A stretch of DNA of 54,420 nt from Lachnospiraceae bacterium (GTDB lineage: Bacteria > Bacillota > Clostridia > Lachnospirales > Lachnospiraceae). Below are positions 17,873 through 26,938 of the stretch, in pieces. Location of the stretch: assembly GCA_021772075.1 (NCBI GenBank), contig JAETNQ010000023.1, positions 1 through 54,420 on the forward strand, given 5' to 3'. Each line of letters starts with the position of its first letter. Within the stretch, counting starts at the first letter, position 1. The notes beneath the pieces were generated by a model, which saw nothing but the letters and a program-made list of their open reading frames with translations, made no database searches and was not told the origin of the DNA. Both the position numbers and the translations under genes were made by a program.

Positions 17873-17911
17873 CTGTCCGTTCTGCAGCTGCTGTCCATGG
17901 AGCGGACAGTG
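17873..17911. promoter_or_regulatory. 10-bp inverted repeat in the 5' leader of the small acidic gene
   Basis: ACTGTCCGTT and AGCGGACAGT pair fully (one G-U as RNA) around a 19-nt loop. It begins 4 bp after the -10 element, so it is either an operator over the start site or the first hairpin of the transcript. Confidence 0.55.
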
Positions 17912-17943
17912 ACCTTCCATAATTTTGATAAGGAGATGATGCT

Positions 17944-18225
17944 ATGACTGACGAAAATAAAAAGATATGGGAAAAGATCAGCGCTTATGCGGAAGAAGCG
18001 TTGAAAGATATTGATCCCCAGAAAACCCAGGTATCCGTGCAGCTGGATGCCCTGCGTCCCGTAATGGAAGAAATCGCAAAAGAAAAAAACATGCCCTTGG
18101 AAGATGTCTTTATTCTTTATATGGATCTTGCCAGCGAAGCCGGCGTGGAGGCGGAAGCAAAATTTCAGATGGATATGGGTGAAGGAAACCGGGGATTTTC
18201 CGGTATGGCGAATTCCCTCCAATGA
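17944..18225 (+). CDS. small acidic helical protein, conserved unknown
   Basis: The 93-aa product (MTDENKKIWEKISAYAEEAL...) is rich in Glu, Asp, Lys and Ala, predicted mostly helical, without membrane segment or cysteine. AAGGAG lies 8 nt before the ATG, a promoter lies upstream and a strong terminator begins at the stop codon, so this is a complete single-gene unit. I know no function for it. The only plus-strand gene between 13 kb and 54 kb; the antisense frame covering it has no ribosome site and is discarded. Confidence 0.85.
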   Translation: MTDENKKIWEKISAYAEEALKDIDPQKTQVSVQLDALRPVMEEIAKEKNMPLEDVFILYMDLASEAGVEAEAKFQMDMGEGNRGFSGMANSLQ

Positions 18226-18260
18226 AAAAACTGCTTCGGATGATGCCGGAGCAGTTTTTT
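18225..18260. terminator. bidirectional terminator
   Basis: AAAAAACTGCTTCGG and CCGGAGCAGTTTTTT pair across a 6-nt loop (one G-U), with A- and T-tracts on each side. It serves the plus-strand small gene and the minus-strand lipoprotein gene, which converge here. Confidence 0.92.
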
Positions 18261-18272
18261 CATTCCCATTCT

Positions 18273-19565
18273 TTATTCACCCATGATCCTGCCGTTTTCC
18301 AGCAGTTCTTCCACCAGCTGGAAGGTATCCATTCCAAAAGTATCCATTTCCAGCCATTGGTACTGCATAGCGGCAATGACATAAGCCCTATCGCCTTTCC
18401 TCCCAAGATAAAGTCTACAGTCCGCCGTTCCATTGCCGTCTGCAACGCTGAATTGCGCTTCCATAGTCTCCCCGATGCAAGTCTCCCCGCAGGAACGTAT
18501 GCTTACGTCATCCGCCTCTTCTCCAAGTCCCCCGCTTATGATCATCTTCAGATATTCTTCGTCATCCCCCCCGTCCGGCAGTTCCTCTTCCAAAACAATA
18601 GCGCTCAAATCACCAACAGCAATGCCGCAGCCCGCTCCGTCGCTGTTTCCTCCCGGAGCGTAAATAACGACCTCGTCATCCTCAAACTCGATTTCCCATC
18701 CCTCCGGGAAATCGAACTCTATGATGCTGGAAAATCCTGCTTCCGACTTTTCGATATATCTGTCCAGCCTTTCCTTCATCTCTTCCGTATCCCATCCAAG
18801 GTCTATTTCATAAAAAGCTTCCAGTTCTTCTATCAGCTCCGGCGTTTCAGGCGTTGATTCCTGCCCGTCCACCGTCACATCCAGCAGCGCCAGCATATCC
18901 GGTTCCAGTTCCTTCAGATAAGAGGTTCTATAGCATACATGATATTCTTCCTCCAGATCGTCATAAAAACAATATTTTGCCGTTGCAGCAACGGCATTTT
19001 CGCCGGAAGCACGAATATCCGCAATCTCCAGATCCCCGTATTCTCCGCGTACGGCGCCTTCGTCCTCATAGTAGATTCCATCCATATGCTTCTGCAGCAT
19101 TTCTTCAAGGGAAGCGCCCTCCTGCTCCATGATCCCATAAGGATTGATGCTGAAATCAAAAGTAACGCCGAACACAGATGCCCAGGCGGTACCCGGCAGT
19201 TCCCCGTTCATGACAAACCACGATTCGTCCCAATAAGGAATATAAAGCGTAACTGTCTTGCGCCTTATCCTTCCGTTCCTCTTATCTTCCTCGATATGGG
19301 CGGTCAGCACTTCCTTCTGCATATATTGGAACCCGTCGTAGTCCCCTATATCTTCCATGCCGAATACCGGAACCTGGGAATCCTGGGCATCTTCTGCCTC
19401 CCCATCCCCTGCTTCCGAAGCTTTTTCCGTTTTTTTGTCTTCGCCTTCCTTTTCTGCCGCCGTATGAGCCACATTTCTGACTTGCTCCATGGGACCGCAT
19501 CCGACAAGCAGCATACATAAAAATAGAGAAATACCGATCCGCAAACCAACTGTTTTTTTCTTCAT
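18273..19565 (-). CDS. acidic lipoprotein of unknown function
   Basis: A 430-aa secreted protein with a clear lipoprotein signal: MKKKTVGLRIGISLFLCMLLVGC, lipobox LVGC with Cys23. A linker rich in Glu, Lys, Ala and Asp follows (about 35-65), then a globular part of about 360 residues with two halves: VTLYIPYWDESWFVMNGELPG and, later, EFDFPEGWEIEFEDDEVVIYAPGG, the latter like the beta-rich modules found in Clostridia surface lipoproteins. No enzyme motif is visible. No promoter is evident in the 214 bp upstream, which hold the structured elements after serA, so it may depend on read-through from serC-serA. Confidence 0.78.
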   Translation of the reverse strand: MKKKTVGLRIGISLFLCMLLVGCGPMEQVRNVAHTAAEKEGEDKKTEKASEAGDGEAEDAQDSQVPVFGMEDIGDYDGFQYMQKEVLTAHIEEDKRNGRIRRKTVTLYIPYWDESWFVMNGELPGTAWASVFGVTFDFSINPYGIMEQEGASLEEMLQKHMDGIYYEDEGAVRGEYGDLEIADIRASGENAVAATAKYCFYDDLEEEYHVCYRTSYLKELEPDMLALLDVTVDGQESTPETPELIEELEAFYEIDLGWDTEEMKERLDRYIEKSEAGFSSIIEFDFPEGWEIEFEDDEVVIYAPGGNSDGAGCGIAVGDLSAIVLEEELPDGGDDEEYLKMIISGGLGEEADDVSIRSCGETCIGETMEAQFSVADGNGTADCRLYLGRKGDRAYVIAAMQYQWLEMDTFGMDTFQLVEELLENGRIMGE

Positions 19566-19627
19566 TTATCCCGCTCCTGTTCGGCTCTTCGCCTTTTGCA
19601 TCCCAAATCCCATTGCGCTAACCCCCA

Positions 19628-19686
19628 TGCCGCCTCCGGCGGCACAAACCATCAACGGGAAGAACGCCGTATTTCTGGCGTTCTTC
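19628..19686. repeat. two strong hairpins between serA and the lipoprotein gene
   Basis: TGCCGCC-TCC-GGCGGCA (19628-19644, 7 bp perfect) and GAAGAACGCC with GGCGTTCTTC around an 8-nt loop (19659-19686, 10 bp perfect). Neither is followed by a T-run on either strand, so they are poor intrinsic terminators. They adjoin the cloverleaf element at 19688-19785. Confidence 0.8.
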
Positions 19687-19687
19687 G

Positions 19688-19785
19688 GTGTGAGAAAGAC
19701 TTGCGAAGCAAGTCTAGTACTTCTTAGCGAAATGCCCTCTGGCATGAACTTAAATTGCTAAAGCAATTCGAAGTACTTCTCACAC
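19688..19785. repeat. 98-bp cloverleaf-like inverted-repeat element overlapping the serA stop
   Basis: Outer arms GTGTGAGAA (19688-19696) and TTCTCACAC (19777-19785) are perfect inverse copies; a second closing pair AGTACTTC (19716-19723) and GAAGTACT (19770-19777) lies inside. Three perfect hairpins fill the space: AGACTTGC-GAA-GCAAGTCT (19697-19715), ATGCC-CTCT-GGCAT (19732-19745) and AATTGC-TAAA-GCAATT (19753-19768). The serA stop codon (19780-19782) is part of the outer right arm. The layout is typical of dispersed palindromic units or of a structured 3' UTR. Confidence 0.88.
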
Positions 19786-20943
19786 TACTACCCTGACGCG
19801 GAATACTCCCGGAATCGACTGCAGCCTCCCGATCATATCTTCCGTCGCCGGGCTTTCCAGATCAATCATCGTATACGCCACTTCCCCTTTGGATTTATTG
19901 GTCATATCGGTGATATTGATGCCCTCATCGCCAAAGCAAGCAGTAAATTTCGTAATCATATTCGCTATGTTTCTATGGAAAATAGCGATTCTTCCCGCCT
20001 GGGAACAAATTCCCATATCACAGTCCGGGTAGTTTACGCTATTGACAATGTTCCCATTTTCCAGATAATTCATTAGCTCCTTTACCGCCATCTTCGCGCA
20101 GTTGTCTTCGGATTCCTCCGTAGACGCGCCAAGGTGGGGAATCACGATGCAGCCTTCCTGCCCCGCCGTTACCGGATTGGGAAAATCGGATACATATTTC
20201 CGTATCTTTCCCCCCCGGATTCCTTCCAGCACATCCTCTTCCTTCACCAAGGAGTCCCTGGAAAAATTCAGCAATATGACTCCTTTTTTCATTTTTTCTA
20301 TAGCCGCTTTATCCACCATGCCCCTCGTACTGTCCAGCAGAGGAACGTGTATCGTAATGATGTCGCAGTTTTCATAAATCTCTTCCACATTCAGCACATG
20401 CTTCACGTCGCGGCTCAGGTTCCATGCCGCATCCACGGACACATAAGGGTCAAATCCATAGACTTCCATCCCCATGTGCTTTGCTACATTCGCCACTTTT
20501 ACGCCGATCGCGCCTAAGCCGATAATGCCCAGTTTCTTATCCTGCACTTCCGTTCCCGCAAAATTCTTTTTTTCCTTTTCCGCCGCTTTTGCAATATTTT
20601 CGTCCGACTTATTGGCCTCCACCCAGTTGATGCCGCCTACGATATCCCTGCAGGCAAGGAGCATTCCGGCAATCACCAGTTCTTTTACCCCGTTGGCGTT
20701 CGCCCCGGGCGTATTGAAAACAACGATGCCCTTCTCCGCGCACTTATCCAGCGGAATATTATTCACTCCCGCCCCCGCCCTGGCAACTGCCAGCAGCCTT
20801 TCGGGCAGCTCCATATCATGCATTGCCGCGCTGCGGACCAAAATCCCGTCCGCCTCGCCGATCTCCTCCGTTTTCTTATAATTTGCGGTAAACTTATTCA
20901 ACCCTACCTCCGCAATCGGGTTTAAACAATGATATTGAAACAT
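19780..20943 (-). CDS. serA: D-3-phosphoglycerate dehydrogenase, short ACT-containing form
   Basis: SerA oxidises 3-phosphoglycerate to phosphohydroxypyruvate, the first step of serine synthesis. The 387-aa product shows the NAD-binding GLGAIGVKVANVAKHMGMEVYGFDPY, the catalytic region DFPNPV...VIPHLGASTEESEDN with the conserved histidine, and a C-terminal ACT domain (about 315-387, MIDLESPATEDMIGRLQSIPGVFRVRVV) that usually binds serine for feedback. It lacks the extra middle domain of long SerA forms. AGGAGG-like GGGAGG lies before the ATG. It follows serC by 21 bp in one operon; the stop codon is inside an inverted-repeat element. Confidence 0.95.
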   Translation of the reverse strand: MFQYHCLNPIAEVGLNKFTANYKKTEEIGEADGILVRSAAMHDMELPERLLAVARAGAGVNNIPLDKCAEKGIVVFNTPGANANGVKELVIAGMLLACRDIVGGINWVEANKSDENIAKAAEKEKKNFAGTEVQDKKLGIIGLGAIGVKVANVAKHMGMEVYGFDPYVSVDAAWNLSRDVKHVLNVEEIYENCDIITIHVPLLDSTRGMVDKAAIEKMKKGVILLNFSRDSLVKEEDVLEGIRGGKIRKYVSDFPNPVTAGQEGCIVIPHLGASTEESEDNCAKMAVKELMNYLENGNIVNSVNYPDCDMGICSQAGRIAIFHRNIANMITKFTACFGDEGINITDMTNKSKGEVAYTMIDLESPATEDMIGRLQSIPGVFRVRVVV

Positions 20944-20964
20944 CTTTTTCCTCCCTCGCGTTGC

Positions 20965-22047
20965 CTACGCATTGTCGGCCTCAAATTTTTTCATAAACTC
21001 CACCAGTTTTTCCACGCCTTCTATCGGCATCGCGTTATAAATGCTGGCGCGCATGCCGCCCACGCTCCTGTGTCCCTTTAAATTCTCCAGCCCCGCTTCC
21101 TTCGCCTCTTTCACAAACTTCGCATCCAGCTCCCCGCTTCCCGTAACGAACGGAACGTTCATCAGGGAGCGGTCTTCTTTCCTTACCGTACCCCGGAATA
21201 ATTTGCTTTCATCCAGAAAATCATACAATATCTTCGCCTTTTTTTCGTTATATTCTTTCATCGCCGCCAGGCCGCCCTGCCTTTTCAGCCATTTAAATAC
21301 CTTGCCGCAAATATAAATGCCATAAGCCGGAGGCGTATTATATAGGGAATCCGCGTCCGCATGCGTTTTATATCTTAACATCGTAGGAGTTCCCGGCAGG
21401 ACATCTTCCGTAACCAAGTCTTCCCTTATGATCACGATCACTACTCCGGCCGGACCGATATTTTTCTGGACGCCGCCATAAATCAGCCCGTACTTGCTCA
21501 CATCCACCGGCTCCGACAAAAAACAGGAGGATACGTCCGCCACAAGAGTATGCCCTTTTGTGTTCGGCAGAGTCTTGAATTTCGTGCCATAAATCGTATT
21601 ATTTTCACAAATATAAACATAATCCGCGTCTTCCGGAATATCCAGGTCGGAACAATCCGGAATGTAAGAAAAGGTCTGGTCCGCGGAAGAAGCCGCTTCT
21701 ATGGCTTCGCCATATAATTTGGCTTCCTGGTATGCTTTCTTCGCCCACTGCCCCGTCACGATATAAGCCGCCTTTTTCTTTTTCATCAGGTTCATCGGGA
21801 TCATGGCAAACTGCTGGCTCGCCCCTCCCTGCAGAAATAATACTTTATAATTATCAGGAATGCCCATCAGTTCCCTTAAGTCCGCTTCCGCTTCCTTTAT
21901 AATCGTATCGTATGCTTTCGAGCGGTGGCTCATCTCCATTACGGACATGCCTGTCCCCTTATAATCCAACATTTCATCCGCCGCTTCTTTCAAAACTTCC
22001 TCCGGCAGAACCGCAGGTCCTGCTGAAAAATTATACACTCTGGACAA
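20965..22047 (-). CDS. serC: phosphoserine aminotransferase
   Basis: SerC is the PLP enzyme that turns phosphohydroxypyruvate into phosphoserine. The 360-aa protein starts SRVYNFSAGPAVLPEEVL, has LQGGASQQFAMIPMNL, HTLVADVSSCFLSEPVDV and the PLP lysine in YGGVQKNIGPAG, and ends with GHRSVGGMRASIYNAM. The start codon is TTG at 22047, supported by GGAGG 8 nt upstream; no ATG or GTG fits. It heads the serC-serA operon from its own promoter. Confidence 0.96.
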   Translation of the reverse strand: MSRVYNFSAGPAVLPEEVLKEAADEMLDYKGTGMSVMEMSHRSKAYDTIIKEAEADLRELMGIPDNYKVLFLQGGASQQFAMIPMNLMKKKKAAYIVTGQWAKKAYQEAKLYGEAIEAASSADQTFSYIPDCSDLDIPEDADYVYICENNTIYGTKFKTLPNTKGHTLVADVSSCFLSEPVDVSKYGLIYGGVQKNIGPAGVVIVIIREDLVTEDVLPGTPTMLRYKTHADADSLYNTPPAYGIYICGKVFKWLKRQGGLAAMKEYNEKKAKILYDFLDESKLFRGTVRKEDRSLMNVPFVTGSGELDAKFVKEAKEAGLENLKGHRSVGGMRASIYNAMPIEGVEKLVEFMKKFEADNA

Positions 22048-22087
22048 TTTTCTCTCCTCCTCTGTCTATGTTCTATCACAATATTTT

Positions 22088-22116
22088 ATTTTACATTTAT
22101 TGCATCTATCCGTCAA
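22088..22116 (-). promoter_or_regulatory. promoter of serC-serA
   Basis: TTGACG (22111-22116), 17 bp, TAAAAT (22088-22093) on the minus strand, about 40 bp before the TTG start and overlapping the end of the L,D-transpeptidase gene. Confidence 0.75.
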
Positions 22117-22126
22117 CCGGCAAACA

Positions 22127-23533
22127 TCAGTAGAACATGACCACCGGCGTTCCGACCTCCACCATATCGTACAAATCGCTCATGGCGTCATAAGGCGTAT
22201 TGATGCAGCCGTGGGAACCCGCGCTCTTATAAATCTCGCCGCCGTATTCGCTGCGCCATGCGGCGTCATGAATACCGATATTTCCCTTGACCGGCATCCA
22301 GAAGTTTACATGGGATTCATAACCCGGCCCCCGCAATATCCGGTTTCTGCCTTTTGCATATACATAATTCACGCCCTCGGGCGTTCCCCATCTCCTTCCG
22401 GTGTTGCCGGTCACGATAGGTGTTTCCAGTTCCAGCTTTCCATCCAGATAATAATACATCATCTGTTCCCCCATATCCACTTCGATATAGGTGTCGCCAA
22501 TATCATCTTTCCCCTGCTGTCTGCCCTCTTGGACATAACTTGGAATATGCATTTCCTCTTTTCTCTCAGCAAAAGCCTGTTTCAGATATTCCTTCTCCGC
22601 CTTCCGGTCCATCCGGTTGCCATAAATGCCTCCTTCGACTTCTACTGTCCCGCCCCGCGTCGCCTGAAAACACCGGACTCCTCCGACCGTATCGTATTCC
22701 TCCGCCAGTCTGTCTACAAATTCTTCTATTTTCTTTTCATCCGCCTCGATCCTGCCCTCTTCATTATAAAGAAACTCTCCGTTTTCCCCCGCTGCCATCC
22801 AGTCACAGACGACGGAAGCATCGACGGGAACCAATTCTTCCCCGAAGCAGTAAGTAATACGGCAGTCTTGGAACTCCCTTACTTTCTCCCACAAACCTAA
22901 AGTCTCTTTCATCTCCTTCGTATAAGGAAGATCCTCATAACATCCGCTCTCTTTCAGATCCAGTTCCGTCTCTGCAGCGAGCAGGCTCCTCCTCACCGCT
23001 TTCTTCGCCTTCTCTTCATTTAAAACGCCTTTCCGCTCGTCCACAAGTATGTATCCCTTATCCGTCTTTACGATCCACACCTGCCTCTCATCCGCCTTTT
23101 TCTCCATAAAGGCCGGACTCGACTCCAGGACCTCCCAAAGACGGTTCTCATCAAAAGAAATATCCGGCGCCAGTTTTTTCTCCCTTGATGCGATCAGCCG
23201 GTATCCCCACAGATAAGGATGCTGCACGCTTAAATGCAGACTGAGCGCCTCTTCAAAATCAAACGTAAAACCGATATCCTCCGCTTTTATCAAAAAAGGC
23301 TCCCCTTTGGCATCATAAATGGTCAGTCCCTCATAAGAGCAAGATTTTAACAATTCTTCATTTACCTCTTCCACCGTCTTCCCGGTGCAATAGACTCCGT
23401 TGATCCATGTGCCGTAACTAAACCCATCTTTATAATATTCCGCCAATCCCACATAGGATACCGCCAGCAGGAAAAAAATACCCGCTGCGGCGATTCCCGT
23501 TTTTCTTATCTTTTTTTGTCCGTCTTTATTCAT
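22127..23533 (-). CDS. membrane-anchored L,D-transpeptidase (YkuD domain)
   Basis: The enzyme makes or edits 3-3 peptidoglycan crosslinks outside the cell. The 468-aa product has one N-terminal helix (TGIAAAGIFFLLAVSYVGLA), two tandem substrate-side modules of the type seen before YkuD domains in Firmicutes (about 40-320), and a C-terminal YkuD domain with TYIEVDMGEQMMYYYLDGKL, HVNFWMPVKGNIGIHDA and the catalytic SHGCINTP. The ATG overlaps the ilvB stop by 8 bp without a separate strong SD, so it is translated from the ilvB message, an odd partnership of wall and amino acid genes. No terminator is visible after it. Confidence 0.92.
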   Translation of the reverse strand: MNKDGQKKIRKTGIAAAGIFFLLAVSYVGLAEYYKDGFSYGTWINGVYCTGKTVEEVNEELLKSCSYEGLTIYDAKGEPFLIKAEDIGFTFDFEEALSLHLSVQHPYLWGYRLIASREKKLAPDISFDENRLWEVLESSPAFMEKKADERQVWIVKTDKGYILVDERKGVLNEEKAKKAVRRSLLAAETELDLKESGCYEDLPYTKEMKETLGLWEKVREFQDCRITYCFGEELVPVDASVVCDWMAAGENGEFLYNEEGRIEADEKKIEEFVDRLAEEYDTVGGVRCFQATRGGTVEVEGGIYGNRMDRKAEKEYLKQAFAERKEEMHIPSYVQEGRQQGKDDIGDTYIEVDMGEQMMYYYLDGKLELETPIVTGNTGRRWGTPEGVNYVYAKGRNRILRGPGYESHVNFWMPVKGNIGIHDAAWRSEYGGEIYKSAGSHGCINTPYDAMSDLYDMVEVGTPVVMFY

Positions 23534-25214
23534 TCTTTTTCAAATCTGTCTCATCAAATGCTTTGCTGATCGCCTCTCCGGCAGGAACCATCGGAAACAC
23601 CTTATCATCTTCCTGGATCACGCATTCGATCAGCACCGGTGCTTTTAAAGCGATCGCCTTTTCGATCGCCGGAGCCGCCTCTTCCTTTTTTGTCACCCGT
23701 ATCGCCTCACAGCCAAGGCCTTCCGCCACTTTGCAAAAATCCACCTTATCATTCAAAACGGTCTGGGAATACCTTCCGCCATAAAACAGCGTCTGCCACT
23801 GGCGCACCATTCCAAGCACATGATTGTTGATCACGATCTGGATCACCGGAATATGATAACGGCTTGCTGTCGCCAATTCGTTCATGTTCATCCGGAAGCA
23901 GCCGTCTCCGGCAATATTCACGCAAATCTTATCCGGCCTTCCCATTTTGGCTCCGATGCAAGCCCCAAGCCCATACCCCATCGTGCCAAGGCCGCCGGAG
24001 CTTATAAAAGTTCTCGGCTCAGAATATTTATAATATTGGGCCGCCCACATCTGGTGCTGTCCCACATCGGTAGTAATCACCGCTTTCCCTTCCGTTATCC
24101 GGTCCAGCTCTTCTATGATATACGGGCAGGATAAGCCGTCTTTCTTATAATTCAGGGGATATTTGTTCTTCAATTCCTGAATATGGCCGATCCATTCCTT
24201 ATGCTCCATCTGCGGCAGGCGTTGGTTGATCTGCCCCAGCACCTCTTTCAGGTCGCCCACGATAGAAGCATCCGTACGAATATTCTTATTGATTTCCGCC
24301 GCATCGATATCGATCTGCAGAACTTTGGCATGGCTGGCAAATTTCGCCGCATTGCCCACCACACGGTCAGAGAATCTGGCTCCGAGAGCCACCAGCAGAT
24401 CGCATTCACTGACTCCCAGATTGGAAGTTTTCGTTCCATGCATACCGATCATTCCCGTATATAAATCATCATGCCCGTCAAATGCTCCTTTTCCCATCAG
24501 CGTATCGCAGACCGGGGCATCCAGTTTTTTTGCAAACTCTCTGACCTCTTCTGCCGCTTCCGATATTACCGCTCCGCCTCCCACATAAACATAGGGCTTT
24601 TTTGCTTTCTGCAGTAATTCCAGCGCCCGGTCGATCTCTTCCTGCGTATAGCTTCCATCCTTCCATGCATCTTTCCCCGGGAATGCCGCTTTCGGTTCAT
24701 ACTCGCACTCATTTGCCGTCACGTCTTTGGTGATATCCACCAGCACCGGGCCGGGACGGCCGCTTCCCGCAATCTGGAACGCTTTGCGCAGCGTGTCCGC
24801 TAAAATATTGACATCCTTTACGATGTAGCCGTGTTTGGTAATGGGCATGGTGACGCCGGCGATATCTACCTCCTGGAAAGAATCCTTGCCTAAAAGAGGA
24901 AGGTTTACATTACAGGTGATCGCTACCATCGGCACAGAATCCATGTATGCGGTAGCGATTCCTGTCACCAGGTTCGTAGCCCCCGGTCCGCTGGTAGCGA
25001 GGCAAACCCCTGTTTTTCCCGTAGCCCTCGCATAACCGTCCGCCGCATGGGCCGCGCCCTGCTCATGGGAAGTCAGAATATGATTGATTTCGCCGCTATG
25101 TTTATATAAAGCATCGTATACATTTAAAATCGTTCCTCCGGGATAGCCAAAAACGGTGTCCACTCCCTGTTCCTTTAAACATTCTACTACTATTTCCGCT
25201 CCTGTCAGCTGCAT
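23526..25214 (-). CDS. ilvB: acetolactate synthase large subunit
   Basis: A TPP- and FAD-dependent enzyme that condenses pyruvate for valine/leucine or with 2-ketobutyrate for isoleucine. The 562-aa protein shows VFGYPGGTILNVYDAL, the catalytic glutamate in LTSHEQGAAHAADGYAR, GPGATNLVTGIATAYMDSVP, and the TPP motif AGDGCFRMNMNELATA with NNHVLGMVRQWQ. The start is the ATG at 25214, with AGGAGG 8 nt upstream; a GTG one codon earlier is possible. No small regulatory subunit (ilvN) adjoins it, so the enzyme either acts without one or uses a copy elsewhere. Confidence 0.95.
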   Translation of the reverse strand: MQLTGAEIVVECLKEQGVDTVFGYPGGTILNVYDALYKHSGEINHILTSHEQGAAHAADGYARATGKTGVCLATSGPGATNLVTGIATAYMDSVPMVAITCNVNLPLLGKDSFQEVDIAGVTMPITKHGYIVKDVNILADTLRKAFQIAGSGRPGPVLVDITKDVTANECEYEPKAAFPGKDAWKDGSYTQEEIDRALELLQKAKKPYVYVGGGAVISEAAEEVREFAKKLDAPVCDTLMGKGAFDGHDDLYTGMIGMHGTKTSNLGVSECDLLVALGARFSDRVVGNAAKFASHAKVLQIDIDAAEINKNIRTDASIVGDLKEVLGQINQRLPQMEHKEWIGHIQELKNKYPLNYKKDGLSCPYIIEELDRITEGKAVITTDVGQHQMWAAQYYKYSEPRTFISSGGLGTMGYGLGACIGAKMGRPDKICVNIAGDGCFRMNMNELATASRYHIPVIQIVINNHVLGMVRQWQTLFYGGRYSQTVLNDKVDFCKVAEGLGCEAIRVTKKEEAAPAIEKAIALKAPVLIECVIQEDDKVFPMVPAGEAISKAFDETDLKKNE

Positions 25215-25232
25215 CACTGTTTCCTCCTGGAT

Positions 25233-26903
25233 TTATTTGTGCGGCGCTTCCAATATCGCGCCTCTGTTGCCGCTTGTTACCAGCTCCCTGTAACGCGCCA
25301 GATAACCGGTCGTTACTTTCGGCTCCCTGGGCTTCCATCCTGCCCTTCTCCGCGCCAGCTCCTCTTCCGGTACTTCCATATGAATGGTATTTTCCGGTAT
25401 ATTAATACAGATCCTATCCCCTTCTTCCACCAGGGCGATCGGGCCGCCCACCGCAGCTTCCGGCGATACATGGCCAATGGAGGCTCCCCGGGATGCGCCG
25501 GAAAAACGCCCGTCCGTAATCAGCGCCACGCTCGCTCCAAGTCCCATCCCGGCAATAGCGGAAGTCGGATTCAGCATTTCCCTCATGCCAGGTCCGCCTT
25601 TCGGCCCTTCATAACGGATCACCACCACGTCGCCCGCCACGATTTTTCCGCCTTTGATCGCCTCGATGGCATCCTCTTCGCAATCGAATACCCTTGCCGG
25701 CCCTTCATGTACCATCATTTCCGGCACTACCGCCGAGCGTTTTACCACGCAGGAATCCGGTGCCAGATTTCCCTTTAATACCGCGATGCCGCCGGTTTCG
25801 CTATAAGGATTCTCCAACGGGCGGATGACTTCGGGATTTTTATTGACGCAGCCGGCGATGTTCTCCCCTACTGTCTTTCCTGTCACCGTCAGCAGATCCG
25901 TATATAATAGATTCTTTTTATTCAATTCGTTCATCACCGCATAGATTCCGCCCGCTTCGTTCAGATCCTCCATATAAGTAGGGCCGGCCGGAGCCAAATG
26001 GCAGAGGTTCGGAGTCTCTGCAGACAACTTGTTCGCCACCTCCAGATCCAGTTCCACCCCGGCCTCGTGGGCGATCGCCGGAAGATGGAGCATGGAATTG
26101 GTAGAACATCCCAATGCCATATCCATGCGGAGCGCATTGATGAAAGCTTTTTCTGTCATAATATCCCGGGGCTTAATATCTTTTTCCACCAGCTCCATGA
26201 TTTGCATGCCCGCATGTTTCGCCAAACGGATCCTTTCCGAATATACCGCCGGAATCGTCCCGTTTCCCTTTAATCCCATCCCGAGGACTTCTGTCAGGCA
26301 GTTCATGGAATTCGCCGTATACATGCCGGAACAGGAACCACAGGTAGGGCAGACTTTTTCTTCAAATTCACAAAGTTCTTCCATGGACATCGTCCCGGCC
26401 GCCACGCTGCCTACAGCCTCAAACATGGAGGAAAGGCTTCTCTTTTCTCCCTTGACGCGTCCCGCCAGCATAGGGCCGCCGGAGCAGAAAATCGTAGGGA
26501 TATTGAGCCTTGCCGCCGCCATCAAAAGCCCCGGCACATTCTTGTCGCAGTTAGGAACCATAACCAATCCGTCAAAACCATGGGCTAACGCCATGCATTC
26601 CGTGCTGTCGGCGATCAAGTCCCTGGTTACAAGAGAATATTTCATGCCGATATGTCCCATGGCAATGCCGTCGCATACGGCGATCGCCGGAAATACCACC
26701 GGCATTCCTCCTGCCATAGCCACCCCCATTTTTACTGCCTCCACAATTTTATCCAGATTCATATGTCCCGGCACGATCTCGTTATAGGAACTTACAATAC
26801 CGATCATCGGCCGCTTTCTTTCTTCCTCGGTATAACCGAGCGCGTTGAACAAACTTCTGTGCGGCGCCTGCTGGGCGCCTGTCTTTACGGAATCACTTCT
26901 CAT
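25233..26903 (-). CDS. ilvD: dihydroxy-acid dehydratase
   Basis: IlvD dehydrates dihydroxy acids to 2-ketoacids in the valine/isoleucine path with an iron-sulfur cluster. The 556-aa product has [22 protein letters not shown] and [19 protein letters not shown] (cluster cysteines), [10 protein letters not shown], and the C-terminal [28 protein letters not shown] lies before the ATG. It is followed by ilvB after 18 bp. Confidence 0.96.
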   Translation of the reverse strand: MRSDSVKTGAQQAPHRSLFNALGYTEEERKRPMIGIVSSYNEIVPGHMNLDKIVEAVKMGVAMAGGMPVVFPAIAVCDGIAMGHIGMKYSLVTRDLIADSTECMALAHGFDGLVMVPNCDKNVPGLLMAAARLNIPTIFCSGGPMLAGRVKGEKRSLSSMFEAVGSVAAGTMSMEELCEFEEKVCPTCGSCSGMYTANSMNCLTEVLGMGLKGNGTIPAVYSERIRLAKHAGMQIMELVEKDIKPRDIMTEKAFINALRMDMALGCSTNSMLHLPAIAHEAGVELDLEVANKLSAETPNLCHLAPAGPTYMEDLNEAGGIYAVMNELNKKNLLYTDLLTVTGKTVGENIAGCVNKNPEVIRPLENPYSETGGIAVLKGNLAPDSCVVKRSAVVPEMMVHEGPARVFDCEEDAIEAIKGGKIVAGDVVVIRYEGPKGGPGMREMLNPTSAIAGMGLGASVALITDGRFSGASRGASIGHVSPEAAVGGPIALVEEGDRICINIPENTIHMEVPEEELARRRAGWKPREPKVTTGYLARYRELVTSGNRGAILEAPHK

Positions 26904-26938
26904 CTTCCTCTTCTCCTCTTTCTTCCTGCAAAAATTCT

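Noticed and set aside
17839-18222. 127-aa minus-strand frame opposite the small acidic gene
   Set aside because: The plus-strand gene has AAGGAG, promoter and terminator; this frame has none.
26029-26787. 252-aa plus-strand frame opposite ilvD
   Set aside because: Antisense shadow of the iron-sulfur enzyme; no start signals.
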